Assembly: GCA_042691655.1 (NCBI GenBank)
Contig: CP170506.1
Location: forward strand, 2,480,001 to 2,544,000
Length of the DNA stretch: 64,000 nt
Origin: UBA695 sp042691655
GTDB taxonomy: Bacteria > Verrucomicrobiota > Verrucomicrobiia > Chthoniobacterales > Chthoniobacteraceae
Direction of reading: 5' to 3'
The notes below the pieces were generated by a model, which worked only from the letters and a program-made list of their open reading frames with translations, did no database searches and had not been told where the DNA came from. Shown here piece after piece: positions 28,511 to 37,509 of the stretch. The position numbers and the translations under genes are program-made. How positions within the stretch are numbered: position 1 is the first letter of the stretch; every line of letters starts with the position of its first letter.

Positions 28511-29211
28511 GGCTGAAATTCTTGTATTAATTGCGCAACTAGGGCATCATAATCGACGTCTCCACGTTGGATCGGCTGTCGAGCGAGTATAGTTTGCCAC
28601 GAAGCCAACATCGGACCGACATCCGCAACCGCATCAAGAGGACTCTGAATAATAGTTGCGTCATCAATCCACGGGTGTGCGAGAAAGGTTCGTCGGAAGA
28701 ATTGCGCGACTGATTCAGACCATTCGCTCTCCGCCATCGGTGGCAACCAAACGAGCTTGCGACAGACAAGGTCGTTACGATCAATTTGTGCAGCTAACGC
28801 TCTCCATTCGGGATCAGCCTCGCTCCCAAGCGGACCCACGAGAAAAAGCACCAAGTCGTCACTTAGCTCTTCTGATAGCCAAGAACGGGCTATTGCACAC
28901 CGGCGTTGGTATTCGCGCCATCGCTCCAGTATGGGCTCACGCAAATCATCAGTCGAAGGCGAGGGCATTGCAGATTCCGCAAGCGAGCCAATGAGGATCG
29001 TCCGATTTCCGACCGAAAGACCAGCACTCGGAAGTTGTCCGTCATCTGGTGGAACCTTTTTTGCTCGTAGTTTTTCGGCTTCGCCCAAAAGCCCAAATGC
29101 GCGCATTTCCCTATGCGCGAGATCCGGTGGATCGTTAATGATTTGGACGCCACGGTTTTCTGCTTCCACTTTCTTCCGGATTTCCGTGCACAAAAATTCA
29201 ACTAGAATCAT
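28507..29211 (-). CDS. Middle component of an ABC-three-component system
   Basis: A 234-residue soluble protein with no enzymatic motif that I can identify. The start ILVEFLCTEIRKKVE and the block DDLVLFLVGPLGSEADPEWRALAAQIERNDL-like (residues about 117-150) resemble the MC1-type middle component. That protein is predicted to connect the effector to the SMC-type ATPase. Its ATG follows the protease TGA with no gap, and a GGAGG lies about 10 nt upstream in the protease 3' end. Its own stop overlaps the ATPase start. The family assignment rests mainly on the operon context. Confidence 0.65.
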   Translation of the reverse strand: MILVEFLCTEIRKKVEAENRGVQIINDPPDLAHREMRAFGLLGEAEKLRAKKVPPDDGQLPSAGLSVGNRTILIGSLAESAMPSPSTDDLREPILERWREYQRRCAIARSWLSEELSDDLVLFLVGPLGSEADPEWRALAAQIDRNDLVCRKLVWLPPMAESEWSESVAQFFRRTFLAHPWIDDATIIQSPLDAVADVGPMLASWQTILARQPIQRGDVDYDALVAQLIQEFQP

Positions 29212-30927
29212 TCAGATAACCTCCGCTTTTTCTACATACATTTGCTGTGCGCAAGAGAGCTCGTTACAACGTGCTTGAACCTCCGCGACCAATTCGTAAC
29301 GCCCCATTTCCATCGCAGTCAAAAGCGCGCTGTCAGCTGAGAATACAACTTCCCTCGGGAGATCATCGCGGATAGAAACCGTTGGTTCACTCTTCCTCTC
29401 GCGGAAGCGCTTTTGTCCGGCGCGTAATTCTGAGATTGAAGACGAACAATTTGGAAAAATGACGATGGGCGTTGCCCACCGATGGGCACTGAGGCTTACC
29501 TGGAACAACTTTCCGTCAAGGATTTCGATTCCACAGGCATGCCCCGGTAATTCCTCGTTGCCAAAATTTCCTGGCTGGGGATATTTCAGTCCCGCGATTT
29601 CAGCCCGCATGCACGAACAGACGGCCAACGAGAAAACTAACGGTCGAAACAGGCAATTTTCCATCGTGAGAGGGCCCGCTCCGGCACAGGCACGGGTGAA
29701 ATCGTGATTACCATGAGCAGTAAGCAATAAGGCTAAGAAATGATGAAGGACGGCGGGATTACTCTCAAGCCGGATGCGCCAGGAGTGCCAGAGTGGTGTC
29801 ATAACTTCACGAATGTCATCAGCGATAGAATAATTGATGATCGTCTGTGTATTATCCGCAGCGAAGAATTCATCCACCCGACCACGCAACGCATCAAGCA
29901 CCCAGCGGTCGCAATAGCCGTGGATTGCCGCGGCAAGGGTATCGAGATCAGGAAAGCGCACGCCACCTGATGGTTGGGCATCAACGGTCAACTCCCGCCA
30001 AACATAACGGTGGGACAGGCTATCCGCTTGGAATCCCCTCGTCGGAACCCATCGCCGGGCGGCGGCCTTTACAACGACAGCCCACGCCTGCGCACCCGAA
30101 AGATCAAGCTTCGTCGCCTGCAGGCCCGGAGAGTGGATCAATAAGCGAGCAAGAGCAGATACGAACTGTGGTGATTCATCCGAACGGCCATTACACCACG
30201 CCCCCGCAAGATTCCCTGTCCACGCGGCCCTGACGAATGCATTGTCAATATTCGTCGTAAATCCGATTCCACCCGCATCGCGAATAATCGTCGCAATACC
30301 GCGGAGTCCATCCCAAGACTCGATAGAAATCCCTCCTAGATGCGCAGCAAAACGATGTACGATCGCATCGGCAGGCGTGGCATAAATAATGTGCTCACCG
30401 GCGACAGGTGGTGCTTCGAAGATCATAGCGACGACCTTCTCGTTGCCTAGATTGACAACTACTGGAGCCCCCGACATACCGCCAAATGTAGCGGCTTGAA
30501 AGTTTGGGACATTCCCAGCCTCCTCGCAGTTAAGTTGCATGGCTACCCCTCCATTGTAGCTCGCTCTGAAAAGCGTAATTTTTCCCGTAAGCGCCACGCC
30601 CAATTCAGCATCGCTAAGTGCTCCCGGAAAACCATGGGCAATCCAGTCTGGCTGAGGATACACATTCTCTCGCGGGCAGGCAAGCAGCTTGAGTGGCATA
30701 GGATGAAGCGCTCCAATTTCCAGACTGAGCAGTGCCACGTCGAGTTGTTCATCGATGTCGGTCACTATCGCTGCGCATTGCATCGCACCAAAAATGAGTC
30801 TGATTGCATTACTTGCATTTGACACACAATGCCGCGCCGTGATCGCGAATCCCGGAGCGACGATCCACGCGGTTCCTGTCCATTCACCGTTGACCCGTAG
30901 CAACCCAACGCTATCCTGAAATGGCAT
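29212..30927 (-). CDS. Trypsin-like serine protease with C-terminal effector domain
   Basis: A 571-residue protein. The first 200 residues are a chymotrypsin-fold protease with an intact triad: His33 (TARHCV), Asp63 (DEQLDVALLSL) and Ser152 (GGMSGAPVV). No signal peptide is present, so it should act in the cytoplasm. The remaining 370 residues (from ISIESWDGLRGIATIIRD onward) match no catalytic family I recognise and probably form the interaction domain linking it to the ABC-3C complex. It is second in the operon, 1 bp after the phosphoesterase and directly before the middle component. Cleaving host or phage proteins on DNA sensing is the likely role, inferred. Confidence 0.85.
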   Translation of the reverse strand: MPFQDSVGLLRVNGEWTGTAWIVAPGFAITARHCVSNASNAIRLIFGAMQCAAIVTDIDEQLDVALLSLEIGALHPMPLKLLACPRENVYPQPDWIAHGFPGALSDAELGVALTGKITLFRASYNGGVAMQLNCEEAGNVPNFQAATFGGMSGAPVVVNLGNEKVVAMIFEAPPVAGEHIIYATPADAIVHRFAAHLGGISIESWDGLRGIATIIRDAGGIGFTTNIDNAFVRAAWTGNLAGAWCNGRSDESPQFVSALARLLIHSPGLQATKLDLSGAQAWAVVVKAAARRWVPTRGFQADSLSHRYVWRELTVDAQPSGGVRFPDLDTLAAAIHGYCDRWVLDALRGRVDEFFAADNTQTIINYSIADDIREVMTPLWHSWRIRLESNPAVLHHFLALLLTAHGNHDFTRACAGAGPLTMENCLFRPLVFSLAVCSCMRAEIAGLKYPQPGNFGNEELPGHACGIEILDGKLFQVSLSAHRWATPIVIFPNCSSSISELRAGQKRFRERKSEPTVSIRDDLPREVVFSADSALLTAMEMGRYELVAEVQARCNELSCAQQMYVEKAEVI

Positions 30928-30928
30928 G

Positions 30929-32431
30929 TTATGGAATGGTTACACTAGCCCGGAATTCACGAAGTTCCGCAGTGACTGCGCCATCCGCGCTTACGGAAGC
31001 CTCAACATAACTGAGACAACGCCAGAGATAAGGCTCGATATTCCTCGCCAACATGTCGTTAACGAACTGTGCAATGGCTTCGTCAACCTTTGATACATCG
31101 TCGGAGGCGATATCCGGCGGGAGGCGGAGCAGGTCCGCCCACGTTCCGCAGTTGAAATACGTACCTCCTTCAACGTCGATGCGTTTTGCAAGATGCGTGT
31201 GCCCAAAGACAACGGCGGTGAAACATCCCTCCTTAATAATTTCGCGGGCGGCTTCTATATAAGGGCCGCTATCATTTATTGGATCGAACACGACGGAATC
31301 ACGAACCTTTCGCAACGCAACGCGCACTTGCTGGAGACGTTGCCCGTCCGTTTTCGCGGCGAATATTTTCGCAATATCCTCCACAATCGAAACCTGCCCC
31401 GCTAGCTCACGCCCTCGCTCTACCAGCTTGGCTAACTTTTCACGCAAACCTTGTCCCACGCTTAAATTTCCTCGACCTCGTTTCTCGGAATGAAAGTGCT
31501 TTGCGTCAGCGCCAAGAATACCATCTAGCAGTTCATCAAGCGAACGATAAGGCCCCGTATTCCATGCGGCAAGTTGCCCGCCTCGACCCGGCTTAGCAGG
31601 GGTGCGCAGGCGATTAACCACGCAAGCTTTTCCGAGATTGAAGAGGATAATAGCATCCTCCAGAATGTTGCGACTCTCCGGACAAAGCGCGAGAACAAGC
31701 GGAATTGCAGCTTCGTTCTCCGGCTTAAGAAGATTGAGAAAGGGCACGTGCGGCAGGAGCCGGTTATACACCTGCGTTACGAGTTCGCTTCCATAGGGCG
31801 GAAGAAAAAAAAGGTCATTGCGCTCGACCTCATTACATCGCAGCCCTCGGGAAAGATGGGAGCGTTCCTGCCGCAAACGACTAAAATCGACTACGTTAAA
31901 TGGGTCGTATCGGTTTCCATGCTCAATGATCAAGTGCCCACGCACGCATGCCTCACCGTCAAAAATGAACTCGAAGCGCCGTCCCGCCGCATCCAATCGC
32001 TCCATCAGAGCCGCGCGAACCTTGGGAAGGGACAATTCGAGCTCATGATTGCCGAGCAGGATGGTCAGTGCGCAACCCGCCGCCAGTAAATCGCGGAGCG
32101 CCTCAAACGGCCCCCTTCCATCCGGACCTCGCGTCCGGTCAGCAATTTCGCTCAAGCGCTTTACGGCCTTATCTTCATCGCCGAGCCAGCAGACAGGGTC
32201 ATAATCAGCATCAGGAGCGAAGAAATCGACCATGTCGCCATTGATTACCAATTCAATCTCGTTCACCGCGTTTGCCTGGCTGCGAATCCAGTCGATGAAA
32301 TCGGTAAGAGCCTTCGTCGACCTGCAAATCTGCGAGCCCGGTGTTTCAATTTTTCCTTGGCCGTCCAATGCGTCACTGCTCCCGCCAAGGTGCCAATCGG
32401 AACAGACGAAAATGTGCTTCACTTGACCCAT
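30929..32431 (-). CDS. Calcineurin-like metallophosphoesterase
   Basis: A 500-residue protein, first gene of the operon. The metal-binding motifs are complete: D12-x-H14 (SDWHLGG), G65-D66 (INGDMVDFF), GNHE at 127-130 and GHTH at 410-413. A helix-rich insertion of over 200 residues separates the GNHE and GHTH halves, unlike compact MPE enzymes. Members hydrolyse phosphodiesters in nucleic acids or nucleotides, or phosphoproteins. With 1 bp to the protease gene it is surely co-expressed. It could be a second effector or a nuclease working with the Rad50-like ATPase, as Mre11 does with Rad50; the substrate is unknown. Confidence 0.85.
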   Translation of the reverse strand: MGQVKHIFVCSDWHLGGSSDALDGQGKIETPGSQICRSTKALTDFIDWIRSQANAVNEIELVINGDMVDFFAPDADYDPVCWLGDEDKAVKRLSEIADRTRGPDGRGPFEALRDLLAAGCALTILLGNHELELSLPKVRAALMERLDAAGRRFEFIFDGEACVRGHLIIEHGNRYDPFNVVDFSRLRQERSHLSRGLRCNEVERNDLFFLPPYGSELVTQVYNRLLPHVPFLNLLKPENEAAIPLVLALCPESRNILEDAIILFNLGKACVVNRLRTPAKPGRGGQLAAWNTGPYRSLDELLDGILGADAKHFHSEKRGRGNLSVGQGLREKLAKLVERGRELAGQVSIVEDIAKIFAAKTDGQRLQQVRVALRKVRDSVVFDPINDSGPYIEAAREIIKEGCFTAVVFGHTHLAKRIDVEGGTYFNCGTWADLLRLPPDIASDDVSKVDEAIAQFVNDMLARNIEPYLWRCLSYVEASVSADGAVTAELREFRASVTIP

Positions 32432-32621
32432 ACGTGAATCTAGATTCTCACCGAATCCGCCTAAATAAAAGTTTATTTCGCCTGAGAGGATAAGCGTTCA
32501 CTTGAGCAATGGCCCCAGGATAGAATTGTTTCGCCATTTCGAGGAAACGCTACAGCGTGTGTGAAAACGTCATTTTATCAGACAGTGCGCAAGATGCGCA
32601 AATCGATAGCACAGTTCTGGG

Positions 32622-32763
32622 TTAGGCAGATTTTCGGTAAAAATGCCACAGCAACTCGCCAAATTGAGCCTCCCACTCGGCCCGCACGTCACCAACCAGA
32701 TCATCCGGCAGGCTCTTCATCCATACCTCCCTCGCAAAATGTGCGAAAGAATTACTACGTCAA
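32622..32763 (-). mobile_element. Solo IS256-type end with a truncated ORF
   Basis: Bases 32737-32763 repeat the right end of the IS256-family element (9186-9212) exactly for 27 bp, including GTGCGAAAGAATTACTACGT. Inside it, the minus strand has a GGGAGGT ribosome-binding-like site and a 32-codon frame (MKSLPDDLVGDVRAEWE, ending LLWHFYRKSA; 32622-32720). The last residues resemble the C-terminus of the integrase remnants at 7613 and 36816. The other IS end and the transposase are missing, so this is a scar. Confidence 0.65.
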
Positions 32764-32882
32764 TCCAGCTTTTCCAGCCCTCCTATAAGGCATGCAAGTA
32801 TCTGAAAGTAAAACCCTCTAAAAGCAAAAAAACCGGATTTTTTTTAAAAATTCTTCCTGGGTCATTAATATATATCTGTTAA

Positions 32883-33040
32883 GGGCACCTCTGGAAACCG
32901 AGGCACGTCATCCACTTTGTCTTTTTGCGCCCTTCCGGCCCCATTTTTCAGTCAATATTGATGAATATTGCCCGAAAATGAGGCCAAAAGGGCATCAAAA
33001 ATCCTTCGTGGCTGACACACCCCGGTTTCCAGAAGTGCCC
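32883..33040. repeat. MITE-like 158-bp palindromic element at TTAA
   Basis: The ends are GGGCACCTCTGGAAACCG and the near-exact complement CGGTTTCCAGAAGTGCCC, flanked by TTAA on both sides (32879-32882 and 33041-33044). Inside there are nested inverted repeats: CCCTTCCGGCCCCATTTTT against AAAATGAGGCCAAAAGGG, and CAATATT-GATG-AATATTG. The whole unit can fold into one long hairpin. It has no ORF, so it would be a non-autonomous element mobilised by a transposase elsewhere. It sits just after the stop of the DUF3732 gene and could also act as a terminator. Confidence 0.85.
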
Positions 33041-33054
33041 TTAATGTTATAATG

Positions 33055-35025
33055 TCATTTCCAGTCAAGCGGAATTAGCGCATCTTTATCTCGCCATTCA
33101 GCCATCTGCTTAACGTGCTCAATCCCCTTCCACACTGTGGCATCTGCGTGTTCAATAACGATGATTTGCAATCCACGCTCTGTTCGTTTTATGGCATCGG
33201 ATAACGCCATAAAGACCCGCTTGAGGCGGTCCAGATCATCTGAGAGGTTTTTTCGTCGAGCTGAACGCGCCGCAGCAATACCTTCAGGAAAGAAAGCTTG
33301 GCTTGGTTGGTCCAAGATCAGGAATTTCGGCACAGGATTGTTCAGAACCGTACGGAAGTGTTCATGCATTGCAAGGAGAGCGGCTACATGAAATCCCATC
33401 CAGTTTGCAGCACTACCAATCTCCCACAAATAATCCGTACGCTGTCCTTCGCCAACTGATTTTAGTGTTAAGCTACGGGGGTCAAGCTCCCATCTGCGAG
33501 TAGCATGTTCGACCTTAAGGATTCTGGCGTAATGGCCTATAATCTCGGAAATCGACGACAATGCGGCCTGCGTCTTACGGCGCGTTTCGCTTACATTAAC
33601 TATTTTTTGCAGTCTTCCCACTTCCTCGGCCAGCCGCTTCTCTTCTTGAGCTAGTCCGCTCACATCACTTCCTGCTTGTATTCCTTCAAGAGCCGATTTT
33701 ACCTCACCTGCGAATTGATGAATAAAATCGCGTCGATCCCGAAGTTCTCGCATCCTGCTGTTTTGCTCCTCGGCTGATTGTATGCGAAACTCAAGTTGCT
33801 GGATCTGAGATTCCGCCTCAGAAATCTCTTGCTCTAGATGCAAAGATTCGCTTTCGAACAAACCATCGCGCGTTTGAGTCGCTGTGATCATCGAGGCAAT
33901 CTGAGCGGCTGCATCCGCCAATTTATTTACCTCATCCGCTCCCCGTTCACTCTCTTGTCCACACAATGGACATTCATGAATTCCGCGAATTCGTTCCGCA
34001 ACCCACCCCACGGGGCGCAAGCGCTCTGCTTGCAGTTGAAGTGCATCAGAGAAGCCCTCCGAGGAGGATTGTATCTTGCCCAGTTTTTCAAGCTTGCGGC
34101 GCTTATCGTCTCGCACGATTAACAGTCGCCGATACTCGTTCTTCAAGGATGTAAGCTCCCTGACTGCTCTGCGAGTAAGCCCAGATGGGATATCCGGGAT
34201 CGGATTTTTCAGCAATCTCTCATGGATTCCACCTAAAAAAGCTGTGTAATTTTCAGGGAACCAATCATCCTGCGGTTCCGGCGCATTAGGGATCAGGTTA
34301 TTGTCGCGGGCGGTTGAATAGAAAGACCTTAGTTTACTAATCCATAAATTCGCAGCCCGACGGCACTGATCGAGCTGTTCTCGTTTGTTCCTCCATTCTC
34401 CTTCGGTTTGGCGTAACCGAGCTTGGGCTTCTAGAGTTTCAGCATCAACAGCCCCAATGACATAAGGAATTACGCTGCGAACAAGCTTTTCTCGATGGTC
34501 TGATGTATCAGCTTTGAAGAAAAGAGTATAGGGATTAGCAATGATATGTTGCGGCTGAAATTCGAACGCAGCCATATCACGAAAACTAGGGGGGCCATCA
34601 AATCCCGAATCGGTTACATTCAGATCAGATGGAGGGAGATTTGCTATCAGATTTAGTTGCCTTATAACCGCCTCTCTCCCTTCGCATTCACTGGGTACAT
34701 CAGGAATACGCAGTTTTTTTCCAGTCCGAATCATCATCTCTGAACTCTGGATTTGATCTCCAGGATTCTTGCGAGCTATCAAAATCTGCCCAGTGGGAAC
34801 ATGTAATAAAAGGCCAAACCACTCAACCATGTCACGAACCTTCCCTACTGGAATGGCGCACTTCTCACTTCCAAGACAGTAGTCGACGATATGAATCAAT
34901 GCTGATTTCCCCTTTTGACTCCAGCCCGTCAATACTGTGACCCCTGTGGGGCTAAATGGAACCTCGCGGATTTTATTGGCCGGATTTTTCGGCCACAAAA
35001 TCACTTTGGCTATTTTGATATCCAT
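33055..35025 (-). CDS. DUF3732-type SMC-like ATPase (ABC-three-component ATPase)
   Basis: About 656 residues from the ATG at 35025 (MDIKIAKVILWPKN), which follows the upstream stop TAA after 1 bp. Walker A is GWSQKGKS at 34-41. A coiled coil with a zinc-hook-like CPLCGQ lies in the middle, and the C-terminal lobe has PKFLILDQPSQAFFPEG (Walker B and D-loop) and IIVIEHAD. These are hallmarks of the DUF3732 family found in ABC-3C systems. It is the third gene of the second operon. The earlier in-frame ATG at 35079 would overlap the upstream gene and is not preferred. Confidence 0.9.
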   Translation of the reverse strand: MDIKIAKVILWPKNPANKIREVPFSPTGVTVLTGWSQKGKSALIHIVDYCLGSEKCAIPVGKVRDMVEWFGLLLHVPTGQILIARKNPGDQIQSSEMMIRTGKKLRIPDVPSECEGREAVIRQLNLIANLPPSDLNVTDSGFDGPPSFRDMAAFEFQPQHIIANPYTLFFKADTSDHREKLVRSVIPYVIGAVDAETLEAQARLRQTEGEWRNKREQLDQCRRAANLWISKLRSFYSTARDNNLIPNAPEPQDDWFPENYTAFLGGIHERLLKNPIPDIPSGLTRRAVRELTSLKNEYRRLLIVRDDKRRKLEKLGKIQSSSEGFSDALQLQAERLRPVGWVAERIRGIHECPLCGQESERGADEVNKLADAAAQIASMITATQTRDGLFESESLHLEQEISEAESQIQQLEFRIQSAEEQNSRMRELRDRRDFIHQFAGEVKSALEGIQAGSDVSGLAQEEKRLAEEVGRLQKIVNVSETRRKTQAALSSISEIIGHYARILKVEHATRRWELDPRSLTLKSVGEGQRTDYLWEIGSAANWMGFHVAALLAMHEHFRTVLNNPVPKFLILDQPSQAFFPEGIAAARSARRKNLSDDLDRLKRVFMALSDAIKRTERGLQIIVIEHADATVWKGIEHVKQMAEWRDKDALIPLDWK

Positions 35026-35026
35026 T

Positions 35027-35509
35027 TTAAAATACAATTTGTAGATACCCACAGATTTGTTCGTGTGGATAAATTGCAAACCAATGGCCTAAACGTTCGG
35101 CCGTGGCGAACATTTCACCCGGCATCGTAGTGTCGGCGAAGGTAGGCCGGGACAGACGCTTCGGAACAAAGGTAAAGCCGCTACGATCCATTGAAAATAA
35201 TTTCGCGGCCAAACCAACGTTGATGGCTTCACATGTTTGATCAAACATCTCTTCCATCCTGTGCTGAAGCCCAATCGGAAAACAACGGTCTTCGGCCAAA
35301 GCATTAAGCAACCCTCCATTAAAACGCCTTCTGGCTAAAAATTTGGCCGTTTCACTATGGAAGGTGACCGGCAACACAACGGGGAGCACAGCCAAAGGAA
35401 CCCCTTTTGCCCTATTGGAATCCTTCCAATACTGGACAATAAATGCCCAAATAGAGATGCTGCCCAGCACTGGGTTCTGAACTAGTTCATATTCCGTTAC
35501 TTGACTCAT
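35027..35509 (-). CDS. Three-component ABC system middle component (DUF6521-like)
   Basis: A 160-residue protein with the pattern of the DUF6521 middle components: NPVLGSISIWAFIVQY at the start, FHSETAKFLARRRF in the middle, and a final GHWFA block. These proteins occur between an effector gene and a DUF3732 ATPase and are thought to bridge them. It overlaps the effector gene by 23 bp and is followed 1 bp later by the ATPase start. No enzymatic residues are apparent. Confidence 0.85.
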   Translation of the reverse strand: MSQVTEYELVQNPVLGSISIWAFIVQYWKDSNRAKGVPLAVLPVVLPVTFHSETAKFLARRRFNGGLLNALAEDRCFPIGLQHRMEEMFDQTCEAINVGLAAKLFSMDRSGFTFVPKRLSRPTFADTTMPGEMFATAERLGHWFAIYPHEQICGYLQIVF

Positions 35510-36686
35510 CGGAGTGGTTTGATATCTCCATTAATTTTCCCTTAAATTGCGGATGCCAGCCAATGCTAGCGGTGGTCAAGTTTGCCAGTTTATGGTAAGT
35601 TCCCCGCGTTAAATAGAATTCAGAGGTCGGCTGTCCAGCCAAAGGCTCTCGGTGGTTGAGTGTATTTCTGAGCGCAGCCCGGCCCGCCAATTCGGGATCC
35701 TCACGATACTGATCTTTGGCCTGCCGGTGCAACCCTGTCCAGCGTTCGACAAGGCGAGATTCAAACGACTGGTACTCGCGTTTGCTTACGTTGTTTTCGG
35801 CAGCCAGCCTTGTACGTTCTTCGATGCTTTGGAGATAATCCGATATTGCATCAAGAATTTCGTCGTTCTCAACCTCAACCCATCGCAACTGCTCAACAAA
35901 TATGGCTCCCTCTTCTGCTGAACGCGCCTCTGGGCTCACTTCGATCTCATTCGAGCTGCGCAATACGAGCCGATTGTCCGCATACGTGCTTTCCAATGAG
36001 TGTAGTTCGGCAAGGAATGACTCCCGCTCGATCCAAGCAGGCCTCCGTTCAGAAAAAGCTGATTGGACTTGTTCCAGTAGCCACCCCCTGATTCCGCGGA
36101 TCACCTTGCGTGCAATGTCCTTTTGCAACCTAAGATTTTTGGCCAGAATAGGGATTTGTGCTTCTGGATTGGAAGGAAAGCCATCAAGGACCCTTATCTT
36201 TTTCAAGACTTCACAAAGGACTGAATTATCGATTGTGGCTATATCTGTGCCATATTCTTCGAACGACTGCGACGGTGCGCTTGCAAGCAGTTTCAGTTGT
36301 TTCGCCACCTTCTTTATTGCCCCTTTTTCCCCATTGGCTCCCTTTAGCGCAGCAATCACGCCTGTCCGGACCTGAAAATTTGAAAGCAAATAGAATTCTG
36401 TGTCGGAAAGGTCTATTTCGTCGCCGGCGACCTGCTTAAGCCAAATGCTAAGCGTCTTCCATAGATTTGGATTACGGTCGGCAAGTAAGTTCTGGCAATA
36501 ACTCAGCTTTGACTGGCCAAGATCCAGGCCACCATCCTCACGCGCCATTGCAATGTCATCAAGCGTCTCAATTCCAACAGAGGCACCGATAGGACTCTGA
36601 CCGAGCCATATCAGTGCCCAATCAAGCTGAAACAGGTAACCGGCAAACGGTCCTTCAGCAGAATGTTGGTCAGAAATCGCACTCAC
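35487..36686 (-). CDS. ABC-three-component effector with Cap4/DUF4297-like nuclease domain
   Basis: A 399-residue protein. The N-terminus (GPFAGYLFQLDWALIWL, then VGIETLDDIAM and LDLGQSK) follows the Cap4/DUF4297 endonuclease pattern, a PD-(D/E)XK fold with Glu40, Asp43/Asp44 and Gln58-x-Lys60 as likely active-site residues. The C-terminal part, ending YLTRGTYHKLANL and IGWHPQFKGKLME, resembles the domain that ABC-3C effectors use to contact the complex. As first gene of its operon it is the probable DNA-cutting effector, released or activated by the DUF3732 ATPase. Activity is inferred from the motif only. Confidence 0.75.
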   Translation of the reverse strand: MSAISDQHSAEGPFAGYLFQLDWALIWLGQSPIGASVGIETLDDIAMAREDGGLDLGQSKLSYCQNLLADRNPNLWKTLSIWLKQVAGDEIDLSDTEFYLLSNFQVRTGVIAALKGANGEKGAIKKVAKQLKLLASAPSQSFEEYGTDIATIDNSVLCEVLKKIRVLDGFPSNPEAQIPILAKNLRLQKDIARKVIRGIRGWLLEQVQSAFSERRPAWIERESFLAELHSLESTYADNRLVLRSSNEIEVSPEARSAEEGAIFVEQLRWVEVENDEILDAISDYLQSIEERTRLAAENNVSKREYQSFESRLVERWTGLHRQAKDQYREDPELAGRAALRNTLNHREPLAGQPTSEFYLTRGTYHKLANLTTASIGWHPQFKGKLMEISNHSDESSNGI

Positions 36687-36815
36687 GATCCTCGTGATTA
36701 ACTTTTTCGCTTTTAACCCTGCATAATACTACAGTCAACAGAATATTTACAGTTCAAAACAGTTTTGAAGAGCGTAGATACAAGAACTCCGCGATCCGGC
36801 AGTCCTGCAAAGTTT

Positions 36816-37439
36816 TTAGGCTGCTCTTCGGCGGTAATGACGGAGTAGCCCACCCAAGCGTGAGTCGCACTCGATTTCCGCAAAATCGGGTTCGGGCGAC
36901 CGCATCGAGACAATACTGATAGGCTTGTTCTCCAACCCCTGGTGTGGTCGAACCGTATTGTAGTAATCTTCGTATTCTCGGACCAGGTATTCCAGATGGC
37001 GCTCGCCAAAGACGACAAACTGGTCGAGGCATTCCTGCTCTATACTCTGGACGAACCGTTCAGCAAACGCGTTGAGATTGGGTGATCGGAATGGGAGCCT
37101 CTTCACCTTAATCCCCTCCCCTCTGAACACCTCGTCGAATTTCTCTGTAAATTTGGTGTCCCCATCCTTCAGCAGATACGTGGCTTTTTCGCCTCGCTCG
37201 GCCAATTCCATGGTCAGGTTCCGAGCCTGTTGTTCCACCCATGCTGCCTTGGGTTGGACCGTCATGCCTGATATCTTTACCCGCCGCGTCCCCACATGGA
37301 TGAAGAAGAGGACATAGAAAGTTACCTTTCCACCGATGGTCCACACGTCTTTCGTGAAAAAATCGCACGCCCATAACGTATCCATGTGGCGCTTGATAAA
37401 GAGATCCCAATCGCCTTTCGTTCGGTTCGGGCTTGGGTG
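36816..37439 (-). pseudogene. N-terminally truncated rve-type integrase/transposase
   Basis: About 207 codons of an integrase catalytic core: Asp in TLWACDFFTKDVW, Asp in LLKDGDTKF and Glu in SIEQECLD form the DDE set, and the C-terminus is intact (LGGLLRHYRRRAA). The 5' part is cut at HPSPNRTKGDWD by the left end of an IS3-family element at 37440. The missing N-terminal part is represented by the other remnant at 49690-50262, which contains the same HPSPNRTKGDWD junction. Confidence 0.85.
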
Positions 37440-37509
37440 TGGAGTGCTCCCCAAAAGTTGATCCAAGAGTTATGAGAGAAGGAGGCGCGGAAGCGCCGCC
37501 GCAACTCTC

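Noticed and set aside
32883..33040. CRISPR-like repeat or riboswitch
   Set aside because: There is a single unit with inverted, not direct, repeats, and TTAA target duplications; a mobile element explains all of it.
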